Origin: JASJBU01 sp963797085
GTDB taxonomy: Bacteria > Pseudomonadota > Gammaproteobacteria > Chromatiales > Chromatiaceae
Assembly (NCBI GenBank): GCA_963797085.1
Contig: CAWCOA010000023.1
Coordinates: 62,001-126,000 of the forward strand
Direction: 5' to 3'
Length of the DNA stretch: 64,000 bases
Of the stretch, positions 48,201 through 57,558 are shown in pieces. Positions within the stretch are counted from its first letter, which is position 1, and every line of letters begins with the position of its first letter. Under the pieces are notes generated by a model that made no database searches, was not told the origin of the DNA, and saw nothing but the letters and a program-made list of their open reading frames with translations. Position numbers and translations under genes: made by a program.

Positions 48201-48297
48201 TGGGACTGGGTATGAACAGGGTGCCTGCCTCCGCACCGAGCATCTGGCGGATGGCTTCCAGATAGGTATGCAAGGTCTCCAGCATAGGCACGCTCAC
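45277..48297 (-). CDS. Sigma-54 activator with degenerate GGDEF, GAF and two HTH motifs
   Basis: A 1006-residue regulator. Residues about 180-345 are a GGDEF fold whose active site is GGAVF (262-266), so it is not a cyclase, but RQSD at 253-256 keeps the RxxD inhibitory-site pattern with normal spacing. A GAF-like domain (about 380-540) and the AAA+ core follow: Walker A GESGTGKE, the sigma-54 loop GAYTGA, and Walker B TLFLDEVGEL. After a Pro/Ala linker, the C-terminus has two Fis-like helix-turn-helix motifs (RRASSLLGMAETTFRRQVQ and KTATALMGVTLPTYRRWK). The GTG at 48297 follows AGGAGAGA. It should activate RpoN-dependent promoters, possibly in response to cyclic di-GMP. An HDOD protein gene lies just upstream. 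Confidence 0.88.
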   Translation of the reverse strand: MSVPMLETLHTYLEAIRQMLGAEAGTLFIPSPIGSDLSPFLCQAGAESMIPEMQDMQSATAFVCEQARNDAATSDEVIEIMRSSTESVSILSVRIDLLLQQLEVGDRLSPEVDRRCQEHTWASAEGARLWLGLYWEADQSLPMQSGQFDLIISPDGQSPIGELKRLLSSSAHLVWAFHRCAAWQQDPLSRMPGRAELQGLLGQLFRQAREQARPLGLLMINPDDFATVNQRLGRQRGDGVLAEVAERIGGALRQSDMAFRYGGAVFAVLLPGAGVEAAKAVADKLRHALKQSPYAQKAVRLAFSMGMAIYDPERPEQAADDANELLHWADNAINQAKLAGGGRTVVWDPQGDATVVGSLDRLSGIFTADTEKDYRNMLLLWETVAFIASNSEGDAIAREFITRIGDLFKPFRAVLLTDDEKQTRVLAEFVDERAKVWMTCLEQGNPLPLSEAQTQLFERVSQRQQVERLSLDVTIKAAAQKPLTAYAIPMLASGSYQGCLYVEMQNEARLDSSDIVFLSALANQVANALAHAFLATRWKENKEQESSQLKQEVRGLRQALQHSKMVFCSAQMHQVMETMLKVAPTDATVLVTGESGTGKEMLAKSLHEMSLRKDQPFVTVDCGAISPTLLESELFGRVKGAYTGADSAAAGRILQADGGTLFLDEVGELPLDVQAKLLRFVQEKEMTPVGASKSRQVDVRIVAATNRNLAEEVRLGRYRQDLYYRLQVFVVEALPLRLRPDDILPLARYFLEKFSVQYQKGPLQLGADAEAALLSYPWPGNVRELQNVILKVVVMCASDNVNAQDLNLPRDDLQNPLPPLAAVPSASVIASAPLTPAPAENHASQAPPQAVEADLSGDPWEILSRELQGQVQRVLSRGKAASEPLGRWLGEDLVLLADETHRGIARRASSLLGMAETTFRRQVQKVRQEQETGRLTRVPEWRPMGPVLNHLLSSLDANAEQNVSERVRGALLQEVISCLPDEDKTATALMGVTLPTYRRWKESARV

Positions 48298-48336
48298 TCT
48301 CTCCTGTTAATCAGCACTGCTAAATGCAAATAGTCC

Positions 48337-49546
48337 TCAGGCGACAATACCCTGCTCCACCAAACGGTCCACGTACTTCCACCATTCAATCGCATCACTG
48401 CTACTGATCATTGCCTGGCTCTCCGCCGAGGCGCAGGCTTCGAGAAGTTCCTTGTGCACGGCATACTCCTGGAGCAGCCACTCTGCCACCAATACGGCCC
48501 GCACAGTGGCCGGCAAAGGGTGTGGCAAGCTCAGGGTGAGGCCATGATGACCGATTACCGCCGCCACGATGTCATCCGGCAGCCCCCAGAGCGCCAGCAG
48601 ATATCCACCCAGCTGTGCATGATCGACACCGAACTGCTGCCGCTCGAATTCAACCAGCTTTTCCTCTTTCCCCTCTGAGAGGCGGATGATCTTGTAATAG
48701 GCCGCTGCATCTTCGGCCAGCAGTACCAATTGGCCGACATCGTGCAACAGACCAGCAACACCGGCGGCGCTGGCCAGCTTCTGTACACCGGTCTCATCAG
48801 TCGCAATCTGTTTCGCCAGCGATGAGACCGCCATGCTGTGCATCCACATCTTGTCGAGATCCAGGCCCGGCACCGGCAGTTGACTGTACAAATGAGCCCC
48901 CAAGACAAGCGCCATCACCATATCCGTACCCAGCAGGCCGATGGCAGTGTCCAGATCGGCTATCGTTCGGGGTAGCACATACAGACCGGAATTGGCGATC
49001 TTGAGGATTTTTGCGGTGAGTGCGGGATCCCGACCGATCAGCCGGGCAACTCCCTGGAGACTCCCATTGGGAGAGTCCAGCTCGTCCTTGATATCGAAAT
49101 AGAGCAACGGTGGTGTAGGGATCGACTTCAGACCCGCGACCAACTCCACCATTCTGGAGTTTTGCTTTGCCATCTCCCATACGCCGAAACCGCTTTCCAA
49201 GGTCTTTTCCAACTGCTCCAACGAGCAGGAATTTAGCAGAAACTGATGGATATACTGAAAGCTCCCGGCACGGTACTTGTTGCCCGGGTCCGATACCAGT
49301 GCGATACGCAATACAGCAGGGTCATACTCCTTGAGACGCCGGAACATCTTTTCACACGCATTCCAATCAGCTGCACATTCGGCAAGGATGAGGCCCACCT
49401 GATATTGAGTCATGACTTGTATTGCCGTTTCAGTCGTTTGTGACACGGACGATATGCCAATCTGCTCGCGTGGCCGCCAAGCCCTGCATCATCTGTTGCA
49501 GTACCTGCCCTTGGGACTCGATGAATAGGATATGTTTAGTGGTCAT
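48337..49546 (-). CDS. Receiver-like/HDOD signalling protein, frameshift near the start
   Basis: The long frame (49446-48337) holds a receiver-like segment lacking its first strand, then an HDOD domain (about 110-310) with IPTPPLLYFDI, HDVGQLVLLAE and GHHGL segments. The missing start, MTTKHILFIESQGQVLQQM, lies in another frame from the ATG at 49546; one base near 49432 joins them, giving about 402 residues. HDOD proteins are non-catalytic relatives of HD-GYP that often sit in c-di-GMP and stress pathways. The gene ends 39 bases before the sigma-54 activator on the same strand, so they likely act together. Confidence 0.85.
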
Positions 49547-49804
49547 GCAATTTGCCTGGGTCCTACTGATGACTCTCGGATTTACAGGTCAGATACAGTA
49601 TTGAGGTATCAGGTAATAACGGCCGGCATTTTTTCATCTGAACCCCAAAATGCCCCATATTTTTAATAGTTTGATTAAAAATGGTGTCACGACGAAAAAA
49701 CGGTGTCTGCTGAGGGAAGTCAGCATTTGAATCAGGTGGGTTTCAGGCTGAGCATTTGCTTTCCGGTAGTGAAAGGTGCCGATATTAAAGAACGCGTTAT
49801 TGGC

Positions 49805-51023
49805 TCATCTCACCTGATCCAGATAATTGAGCCATTGTTGTGCCTGGCTACGAGTCGCCGCATGTTTCGCCGCTTGGGAGAAAAGCCTCACGGGCCGAGC
49901 TAATCTCTCCTCGTCGATGATGTGCGATTCCTGCCAGCAGATGCACTTCAGCGAACTGACTCAAAGAATCCGCCCGCTGTATGTCCGCCACGGCCATCAG
50001 GACCTGGTCCCAATCCTCCACTGCCGCCGCCAGCTGCGCCCGCTTGAGATGGAGTTCCGGATCGTTTTCCAATGATGCCGCCCGGCTCAACGCATGGATT
50101 GCCCTGAGCGTTTCTCTGGACCGCGTCCAGGCGGCAGCCAGCAATTCCCAGTGTTCCCGATTAGGCGTCAGTAACCCTTTCTTGAGCAAAGAAGCCAGCA
50201 ATTTTGCGGCTTCTCGCGGCGCATCGAGATACAGATAGTAATTGACCAGCCCCAACAGATCCTGTGCGCTGTTCAACATGCCCTGCCGATACGCCAACTC
50301 CATGACTGCCAGCGCCTTCCGGTCATCGCCGAGCTGACGGTAGATGGCTGACAACTGCCGCCAATCAGCACTCCTGCCTGGATAGCTTGTGATGATCCGC
50401 TGCAGCAGTCCAGCCGCTTCTCGGTTGCGTTGCGCCAAGAGATAGACCGCCAACAATTGTCGCATGTGCAATTCCTGCGGTTTCAATCCGGTATTCACCG
50501 CGACTTCCAGGTGTTGGATCGCTGCCGGATACTCTTCGAGCCGCGAATAGGCCACCCCGGCGAGGGCATGGGGCGCCGGTTGTGGCTCCGTTTCTCCGCT
50601 GAACCATCTTTCCAGGTCAACCAGGGCGCCGGCATTGTCACCCTCCGCGATGCGCAACTGGGCTGACAGATACAGCAGGTTGCGGGTCACGTCCTCGGGC
50701 AGGGATTGCAAGGCAAGGCTTTGTTCGATGGACTCAATCGCCAGCGCATAGCGCTCCATTGCAACATAGAGGTGGCTGTATGTCTGCAGCACTACGGCTT
50801 GCTCATAACCGTTATGCTGCACGCGAGGACGTAGCGCATTGAGCTTTGCCAAGGCTTCTGCGTAATCCTCCTTTTGCATGAGTTCATGCACTTTAGTGAG
50901 TTGCTTGTAGGTACTTTCGGATAAACTCTTTTGCGCTGCAGCCGTACCAGCATTGCCAAACATCAAAACCAGACAACATATGATATGCAACAGGATTAAC
51001 GGGAAGGCGGACAGGGTCTTCAT
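49805..51023 (-). CDS. TPR protein of the TonB2-type operon, frameshift near the end
   Basis: A secreted tetratricopeptide protein. A signal peptide (LILLHIICCLVLMFGNAGTAAA) is followed by about nine TPR-like helix pairs (for example YAEALAKLNALRP, YALAIESIEQSLAL, DDRKALAVMELAYRQG). The uninterrupted frame stops at 49848. Removing one T from the TTTT run near 49880 extends it as EAFSQAAKHAATRSQAQQW to a stop at 49805, the expected last TPR. In Vibrio TonB2 operons the gene after tonB2 also encodes a TPR protein needed for iron-siderophore uptake. Its start overlaps the tonB stop by four bases. Confidence 0.82.
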
Positions 51024-51904
51024 CCTGCTGCCAATTTGAATTCGATGACCTGCACAGCACGTCTTGATACGGCCTTGCCAGCAATAGTCTTCGGTTTGAA
51101 GCGCCAGTTGCGGATCGCCTTGAGCGCTGCGCGATCAAAAATACGTCGTGGTTTTGATGCAATCACCTTGGGCTCGGTCACCGCACCTTTTTCAGTGATG
51201 GTGAATTCGATCTTGACCCAGCCTTCCTGTCTGCTCCTGGCAGCTTTTCGGGGATAGACCGGCGTCGTTTTCAAGAGTGCGATGACCTCTTCGTTGACAG
51301 TTCCGCTACGGACTCCGTTGGGATGTCCGGCCAATTCCGGTCCAGCTGTTAGGCCGTCCGTGATACCTGAACCATGGCCAGCCATGGCTACTGGCTCGAT
51401 TTGAGTTGTTGCCATTTTTGTCTGGCTCACCTGTTCTGATGACGTATTGTGAGAGATTGCTTCATCAATTACGGAGTCAAAAAGCTGCTTTTCAATAGCC
51501 TTGGCGGGTTTAGGCGGCCTGTTTTTTCTCATTAAGGCCTTAGCTGAGGGGGGCATCTTCTTAGGCTGTTTTGCAACAGACCCCAGATAGGGCATGCCGC
51601 CAGGCCTGACCGGCGTCAGTTCAGGGATACTGGTATCAGGCATCATGAACTCAGGTTCATTGAAATGACTAAATAGCTGTGCAGGCATTTTCGGTGTCGA
51701 AGGAATAACAGGTGGGCTCGACAATCGCCTGCCAGGCATTGAGCCTGAGGCCTCGGCAACCCGATCAACTCGAAGCAGAGCGATACCAGACTGAGTTGCA
51801 GGTTTTTCAAGCGGCCTAATTGGACCGGAAATCATTCTCTGCATGAAGTAAAACAAGATCAGCGTGACTAGAACCGCCGCGACCGCTGATGCCAGCAACC
51901 TCAT
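51020..51904 (-). CDS. TonB-family energy transducer
   Basis: A 294-residue protein with one N-terminal membrane helix (LLASAVAAVLVTLILFYFMQ), a long Pro/Lys-containing periplasmic linker and a C-terminal TonB domain (about 205-294) with TPVYPRKAARSRQEGWVKIEF and FDRAALKAIRNWRFKP. It spans the periplasm to pull on receptor TonB boxes. It lies after exbB and exbD of the same operon. Confidence 0.92.
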   Translation of the reverse strand: MRLLASAVAAVLVTLILFYFMQRMISGPIRPLEKPATQSGIALLRVDRVAEASGSMPGRRLSSPPVIPSTPKMPAQLFSHFNEPEFMMPDTSIPELTPVRPGGMPYLGSVAKQPKKMPPSAKALMRKNRPPKPAKAIEKQLFDSVIDEAISHNTSSEQVSQTKMATTQIEPVAMAGHGSGITDGLTAGPELAGHPNGVRSGTVNEEVIALLKTTPVYPRKAARSRQEGWVKIEFTITEKGAVTEPKVIASKPRRIFDRAALKAIRNWRFKPKTIAGKAVSRRAVQVIEFKLAAG

Positions 51905-51919
51905 GGTATCGGTTATCCG

Positions 51920-52330
51920 CTATTCTTGAAGCACTGACGCCGCAATCGAGACATCATCCACTCCAGCAGCCCTGGATTGATCTATCACCTGCACCAATAG
52001 ACCGGCTGCAGCACGCCTATCTGCTTGTATGACCACTGCGCCAGCGGGATTTTCCGCATGCAACCGCTCCACGTTGGCGCGCACCGCACGTACCTCCACC
52101 CGCCGCCTGTCGATCCACACCTGGTTGTTCTCGGTGATACCGATCATGATATTGCCGTGCTCCTTGCGCACCGCCGTGGACGCCGCCGGTCGGCTGACAT
52201 CGACACCAGACTCCTTTACAAACGAAGTAGTAACGACAAAAAAGATCAACATGATGAAGACGATGTCCAGCATCGGTGTCATGTTGAGTTCGGCTTCTTC
52301 CTCCGGTATTTCGTAGCGTCGTTTGAGCAT
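51920..52330 (-). CDS. ExbD-family proton channel subunit
   Basis: A 136-residue protein from the ATG at 52330 (MLKRRYEIPEEEAELNMTPMLDIVFIMLIFF). The single helix carries the Asp of MTPMLD, which carries protons in ExbD/TolR. A periplasmic domain follows. It works with ExbB to energise TonB. It starts four bases after the exbB stop. Confidence 0.93.
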   Translation of the reverse strand: MLKRRYEIPEEEAELNMTPMLDIVFIMLIFFVVTTSFVKESGVDVSRPAASTAVRKEHGNIMIGITENNQVWIDRRRVEVRAVRANVERLHAENPAGAVVIQADRRAAAGLLVQVIDQSRAAGVDDVSIAASVLQE

Positions 52331-52334
52331 AGTG

Positions 52335-52865
52335 CTAACCCAGGTGTCCACGTAGAGAATCAGCGGCTTGCTGGGTCTCCAGCAGCGCGCGCCGTTGCAG
52401 ATCGGAACTGAAGAACAGACCCGATAGGGCTATCACCATGCCACCCATGGTCGGGATGGTGGCCATGGAAACCCCATCTGCCATGGCGCGGGCGTTGCCG
52501 CCGCCAATAAATGCCATGACGTCGAACACGTGGATCATACCGGTCACTGTACCCAACAGACCAAGCAGCGGACAAACAGCAATCAAGGCCTTGATTAGGA
52601 GCAGATATCGGTTCAGGCCCAGCGACACTTCGGCAATCATCGCCTGACGAACCTTGCGGGCAAACCAGGAGGTGCGCTCCACTCGCCCCCGCCACTCTGC
52701 CTGTACTGCAGCCAACCGACGAGGGTGTCCCCAGATTACATACAGATAGCGCTCGACGATCAGGAACCACATAAGCAGGGAAATTCCCAGCAGCGCCCAG
52801 AGCACTAAACCACCGGTATCGAGAAAACCCCGCAGGGAAACGCTGAACTCAAGCCATTGCTGCAT
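52335..52865 (-). CDS. ExbB-family channel subunit (ExbB2-like)
   Basis: A MotA/TolQ/ExbB protein of 176 residues, with three helices: FLDTGGLVLWALLGISLLMWFL, CPLLGLLGTVTGMIHVF and GGMVIALSGLFF. The ATG at 52865 (MQQWLEFSV) overlaps the end of the ttpC-like gene by 17 bases and gives the normal length; the longer frame adds 14 unlikely residues. It is the second MotA/TolQ protein of this operon, as in TonB2 systems. Confidence 0.92.
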   Translation of the reverse strand: MQQWLEFSVSLRGFLDTGGLVLWALLGISLLMWFLIVERYLYVIWGHPRRLAAVQAEWRGRVERTSWFARKVRQAMIAEVSLGLNRYLLLIKALIAVCPLLGLLGTVTGMIHVFDVMAFIGGGNARAMADGVSMATIPTMGGMVIALSGLFFSSDLQRRALLETQQAADSLRGHLG

Positions 52866-54213
52866 GCTGGCCTCGTTGTTCCGCGTGTCGGGCGACGATT
52901 CCCGCACTCTGCTCTTCGAGAATACTCACCAGCCGACGGCTCTTGCTCGACAGGCCGCTGTGCATGAGTATCAACGGAATAGCCGCACACAATCCGAGCA
53001 CGGTGGTCACCAAGGCCTGGGAGATGCCCCCGGCCATCAGCTTGGGATCGCCGGTGCCGAACAAAGTTATCGACTGAAAGGTTTCGATCAGTCCTACAAC
53101 GGTGCCCAGCAGTCCCAGTAGTGGAGCAACGGCGGCCAGGATCTTCAATGCTGACAAACCCCGGCGTAGTCTCGGAATATTCTTGAGGATGGTCTCATCG
53201 ATCATCAATTCCAGGGTATCGGTATCGACCCTTGGGTTCTCCTGAAATACCGCCATGACTCTGCCGAGGGGGTTATTCGAGTCGGCGGTTTCATTGGTGA
53301 GTTGCCACTTCATCCGCTTCCCGATGTAAGACAGGTAGATCACGCGCTCCAACGCCAACAGAACACCAATCAATGCCAGAGCGATAATGACATAGCCCAC
53401 GGCTTTACCCTGGCGGATCCGCTCCAGCAGGTCCGGCGCCTGAGTCAAAAGGGCCAGCACCGAGCCGCGCGAGGGATCGATAAGCATCGGCTGGACAGTG
53501 CCGTTTGCGGCTTCGAGCCCGGACGCCAACTTGCGTTGTCCGTACGGCGGCTGACGAGACAGTTCCTCGAGTGCGCCGGATTCAGGCAGGAGTTGTAAAA
53601 AACGCCCCTCAGAGACGGCATTGAAGGCGCCGACACGAACGACCTTACGCTCCCGTGGCTTGCCGTCCGCACCAATCACTGGCGACAGGTAACTCGCCAC
53701 TTTACCCGATTCGGTCATCTCCTGAAGCAAGGTGAACCACAGGTCTTCCAGATCGACAATAGAAAGCGGCAATGACTTCCCGGATAGTTTCTGGAGCAGC
53801 GCCAGGCGCTCTGGGAATTGGGTGGTGATCAGGGAGTTCTGAAATACAGCCTGTGTATCTCCCGCCAGTTGTTTCGCGAAACTAAACAACTCGAGCAGTT
53901 CACCCGCGCCTTCACGTAGTTCCGAATTCAACGCCGCCAGCCTGGCCTCGTTGTGGTCGAAAGTCTCTCGCAGCCGTGCATTGCGTTGCTGTTCAGCCTT
54001 TAGTTCGCTGCTTGCCTGCTCCAGGCGCTCCTGTTGCATTGTCTGTTCGTCCAGAAATCGTCGCTCACGCTGACGCTGCTCTTCAACCATCTCGACACGA
54101 GCCTGACGTACCTGCTTCAGCAGTTCATCCATTGCTGGCTGGGCTGCCTGTACAGAAACCATACCGATACAACCGGCAAGTACCAACAACAGAACCATCG
54201 GTTTGCAGATCAT
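52849..54213 (-). CDS. TtpC-like MotA/TolQ/ExbB protein with periplasmic coiled coil
   Basis: A 454-residue protein: signal peptide, a periplasmic region with a long coiled coil (about 30-110), then a C-terminal MotA/TolQ/ExbB unit with helices VGYVIIALALIGVLLALERVIY, APLLGLLGTVVGLIETF and VTTVLGLCAAIPLILM. This is the layout of TtpC, the fourth subunit of Vibrio TonB2 complexes. Its ATG overlaps the DUF3450 stop by four bases. Confidence 0.9.
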   Translation of the reverse strand: MICKPMVLLLVLAGCIGMVSVQAAQPAMDELLKQVRQARVEMVEEQRQRERRFLDEQTMQQERLEQASSELKAEQQRNARLRETFDHNEARLAALNSELREGAGELLELFSFAKQLAGDTQAVFQNSLITTQFPERLALLQKLSGKSLPLSIVDLEDLWFTLLQEMTESGKVASYLSPVIGADGKPRERKVVRVGAFNAVSEGRFLQLLPESGALEELSRQPPYGQRKLASGLEAANGTVQPMLIDPSRGSVLALLTQAPDLLERIRQGKAVGYVIIALALIGVLLALERVIYLSYIGKRMKWQLTNETADSNNPLGRVMAVFQENPRVDTDTLELMIDETILKNIPRLRRGLSALKILAAVAPLLGLLGTVVGLIETFQSITLFGTGDPKLMAGGISQALVTTVLGLCAAIPLILMHSGLSSKSRRLVSILEEQSAGIVARHAEQRGQHAAMA

Positions 54214-55025
54214 AACGACGGCTCCGGCGCAGAGACAGGTAGCCTCAGCAGGTCCGGTGCCGTGTGCTTACGCGCGACACGGAAGGCCTTGGCAAGTGCA
54301 GTTCGGTAATTATCCGCGAGCGCATTCCAACTAGCGGTCTTACGCTCCCAGAGACCAGCCTCAGATCCGTCAAGGGTGCGGTAGATAAAAACAATACGTC
54401 CGACGCGGAGAAATTCTACGCTGAGCGTACCCTGGGCAGTTTCCAGTAAACCCCGATAGGCCTCCACCGTGCGGCCATATTCAGCCTCGATCCGATAGGC
54501 CTCGAGAATCCGGCGATACTTCTCAGCGGTTGAGATGTCCGGCGAGTCGATGAGCCCTCGCAGATCTTCTACTTGCTGGTTGCGCTGCTTGTTCAGAAAG
54601 GGTACATCCAGCTCAATGAAACTGGCCAATGACTCCACCATACGAGACATCAGCGGTACTACTTCCCGCTGACTGACGGCAACATCCTTGAGCTTTAATT
54701 CCAGCTGTGTAATGACGCTCGCCTGTTCCTGCACCATGCGCTCGAGATGATCGTCATAACGCCGCAGGCTGTCGAGTTCGCGAGTCACCGTGCTGTATTC
54801 GGTAAGCAGGGACTGGGTCTGCTCATGAATTTGGTCGATACGCCCCTGGGAGGCAGCTGCATCGGCTACTGTGCCTGCCTGTACCTCGATACTTGCAGTC
54901 AGTGCATCTGCAGCTTGCGCCCAGCCAGAAACAGCAATCCCCAGGGTGAGGATTATCAATAGCTGTGCGGCCAGGCGTTGCAATGGGTTCAGCCGATTTG
55001 GCTCTGTTAAAGCATCTTGCGGCAC
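54210..55025 (-). CDS. DUF3450 periplasmic protein
   Basis: A 271-residue exported protein with an N-terminal helix (LLIILTLGIAVSGWAQA), a coiled coil (about 60-130) and a globular tail with EFLRVGRIVFIYRTLDG and GLWERKTASWNAL, the DUF3450 hallmark. The same family is found next to ttpC-exbB2-exbD2-tonB2 in vibrios. The function is not known; the coiled coil may brace the TtpC complex. It follows the receptor gene after six bases. Confidence 0.88.
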   Translation of the reverse strand: MPQDALTEPNRLNPLQRLAAQLLIILTLGIAVSGWAQAADALTASIEVQAGTVADAAASQGRIDQIHEQTQSLLTEYSTVTRELDSLRRYDDHLERMVQEQASVITQLELKLKDVAVSQREVVPLMSRMVESLASFIELDVPFLNKQRNQQVEDLRGLIDSPDISTAEKYRRILEAYRIEAEYGRTVEAYRGLLETAQGTLSVEFLRVGRIVFIYRTLDGSEAGLWERKTASWNALADNYRTALAKAFRVARKHTAPDLLRLPVSAPEPSL

Positions 55026-55031
55026 TCAGAA

Positions 55032-57558
55032 TCAGAACTTGTGATGATAACGGGTGTAGATAAAACGTCCTGTGGCATCATGTAAGGCTCGGTTGTGAAA
55101 TGGCCAGCCCTCCAGGTACGGGTCTTCCGGGACCTCACGATCGAACAGATTGTCAATACCTAGTGAAAACTCACCGCCCATTAACAGCGCCGGAGTCCAG
55201 CCAAACCGGACATCGAACGTGGTCCAGGAATCAATGGAGTCGAATTCAGGGTCTTCGACATCCGGGCGATCATAGCCACTGATGTAGTTGACTGCCAGAC
55301 TTCCTTCATAGACAGACTTTTTCCAGAGGATGCTGGTCTGACTGCGCACCCTCGGACGGCCATCGTTACCGGCCAGATCCTCGAAACCCTCTCCTTCCAC
55401 GGCTTCTTCCTTGTAATTCCCCAGGTAGCTGGCCAGTATCCCAAAACGAAAATCACCATCAACCGTGGTCCAGTCAATATGTGTATCCAGGTCTATTCCC
55501 CACAATTTCTGGGCGGCGATATTCATATAGGGGCTAGTGATCCCATCCAGATCACCCGTCACAGCGTCCCGTACAACAAGTTCGGGGAATTGCGCTTCAT
55601 TGTCCAGGATATACTGAGGATCATTGGTCACCGCATGCTTGTTCTTCAGATACCAACCATCGATGCCCAGGTCCCACTGCGGGGTGATATCCCAGACAAA
55701 GCCAAGATTGGCACTCTGGGACTCCTCTGCATCCAGTTCAGGATTGCCTGATATTTGTCAGCGGTACATTACTGACCAAGCTTCCATCATCGAGGAGTGA
55801 TTCCACACCCTCGATATCCCCACTATAAAGCTCATGCAGCGCAGGCGCCTTGAATCCGGTACCGGCACTGGCGCGCAGCAGAAAATCACTCCTCGGCTGC
55901 CAGCGGATACCGATCTTCGGGTTGAAGGTGGTCCCGAAATCGTCATAGTGATCGAAGCGGCCCGCCAGTTGCAGCTCCAGTGTGTCAGTGGCCGGTATGG
56001 AAAATTCGGCAAAGGCAGATTGCAGGTCACGATTACCCTCGGCGGATATACCGCCGATACCCAGGATATCTCCGCCCTCGGTCTCCTCATCGAGCCTGTC
56101 GTAAAACTCCTCTCTGCGCATCTCGACACCCAGCGCCATCTGCACCGGTCCTGTAGAGAGCTCATAGACCTCAGCCGTGGCCTTGGCATCTGCGAAATAG
56201 TGTTTTGATTGACCATCGCGACGGGTTGTATGCATCACACTTTCCGCATCGAAACCGGGCTGGCACCAAACAGATTTAATGTGCCATCATTGACGGCTGC
56301 CTGCAAGTCGGCATAAAGCTGCGTAGCCGTTGACACCTCGGGTTTTCGCATCGACCCGGCCGTATCCCAGGGCCAGTTCCCAGTCCCAGGATCCAATATA
56401 ACCACCGATTCCGGCCAGTAGATTGTAGGTTTTGCTCTCAAACTCGTCCCGTCTCGGACCCAACTCCTCCAGACGATATAGAACAATCATGTCTTCACCC
56501 AGAGGATTCGATGTGTAGTACCGCTAATAAAGAACGGCCTGGCGACCATAGTTGGCCGGGGCAAGATCACGTTCTCGAGTAGTATAGCTGTACATCGCAC
56601 GAACGAACAGACGGGATCCATTCCGAATTGATGATCCAGATTACCTAACAGACCAAGCCTTTCCGTTCAGGTACCAGGGTCACCCAGGGAGCAAAATCAT
56701 ATCACAGAAGGACGCTGGGCACCGACGGTAACGATTCGATCTGTGGACAATTCGCATCAGCCTAGAGGAAGGCCGGTCGAAATGGTATCCAGGTGCTGGA
56801 TACCCATGCATGACTCCTGTCATCGATCGGCCCATTTGCTGAGCTGGAGATATCTCTGTCCTCTGCCATAATCGCCTCACGATTGAGGTAGTCGACAGAG
56901 ACTGTCGCACTGGTTTCCCCCCAACTCTTTCCAGCAACAGCACTCAATTGACCCTCTTCACCATCACCATCACTCAGCCATGCCAAACTGCAGACGTACC
57001 TTCGAATCCCTCCATATCCTTGCGTGTAATAATGTTCACAACACCCGCTACTGCATCAGCACCATAAATAGCGGAGGCACCATCTTTCAAGACCTCGATA
57101 CGTTCGATTGCAGCCAAGGGAATGCTGTTAATATCGACGAAACTACGCTGCCATCCTGGCCAGACAAAGGGATAGAACGGTAGACGCCGGCCGTCCAGGA
57201 GTACCAATGTCCGTTTACTCCAAGGCCGCGCAGATCGATGCCTGAAGTACCTGGCGCAAAGGTCTGCGTGAACTGTTCATCGATGACTGCCTGCTGAACT
57301 AAAGACCATGTCACGAATAAATTCATTGATAGTCGTTGCACCAGATCGTTCGATATCCTCTCTATTGAATAGGGTAAGCGGCGCCGTACCTTCTGTGTCG
57401 ACGCGAGGAATTCGGCTGCCTGTTACCTGGATCTTCTGGAGCTCCAATACATCATCGTCGGAGGCCCCTGCAACAGCCTGGCCACCAGATATCACTATAA
57501 TGGCCGTGGCAGCGGCATGTGCGATACGCTGAATATAAAAACTCAAGTCACGATTCAT
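55032..57558 (-). pseudogene. TonB-dependent receptor, many frameshifts
   Basis: At least six frames must be joined. They give, in order: a signal peptide (ATAIIVISGGQAVAGA), a TonB-box/plug opening (IQVTGSRIPR), plug segments (GTSGIDLRGLGVN, LVLLDGRRLPFYPF, AIYGADAVAGVVNIIT), barrel strands, and the C-terminal barrel with SLGIDNLFDREVPEDPY and a last residue Phe. The length is about 840 residues as expected. The start is the ATG at 57558. It heads the TonB2-type operon. Substrate cannot be told; the plug resembles the large iron-complex/nutrient receptor group. The density of breaks is greater than elsewhere, so this may be a true pseudogene or a poorly assembled stretch. Confidence 0.85.
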
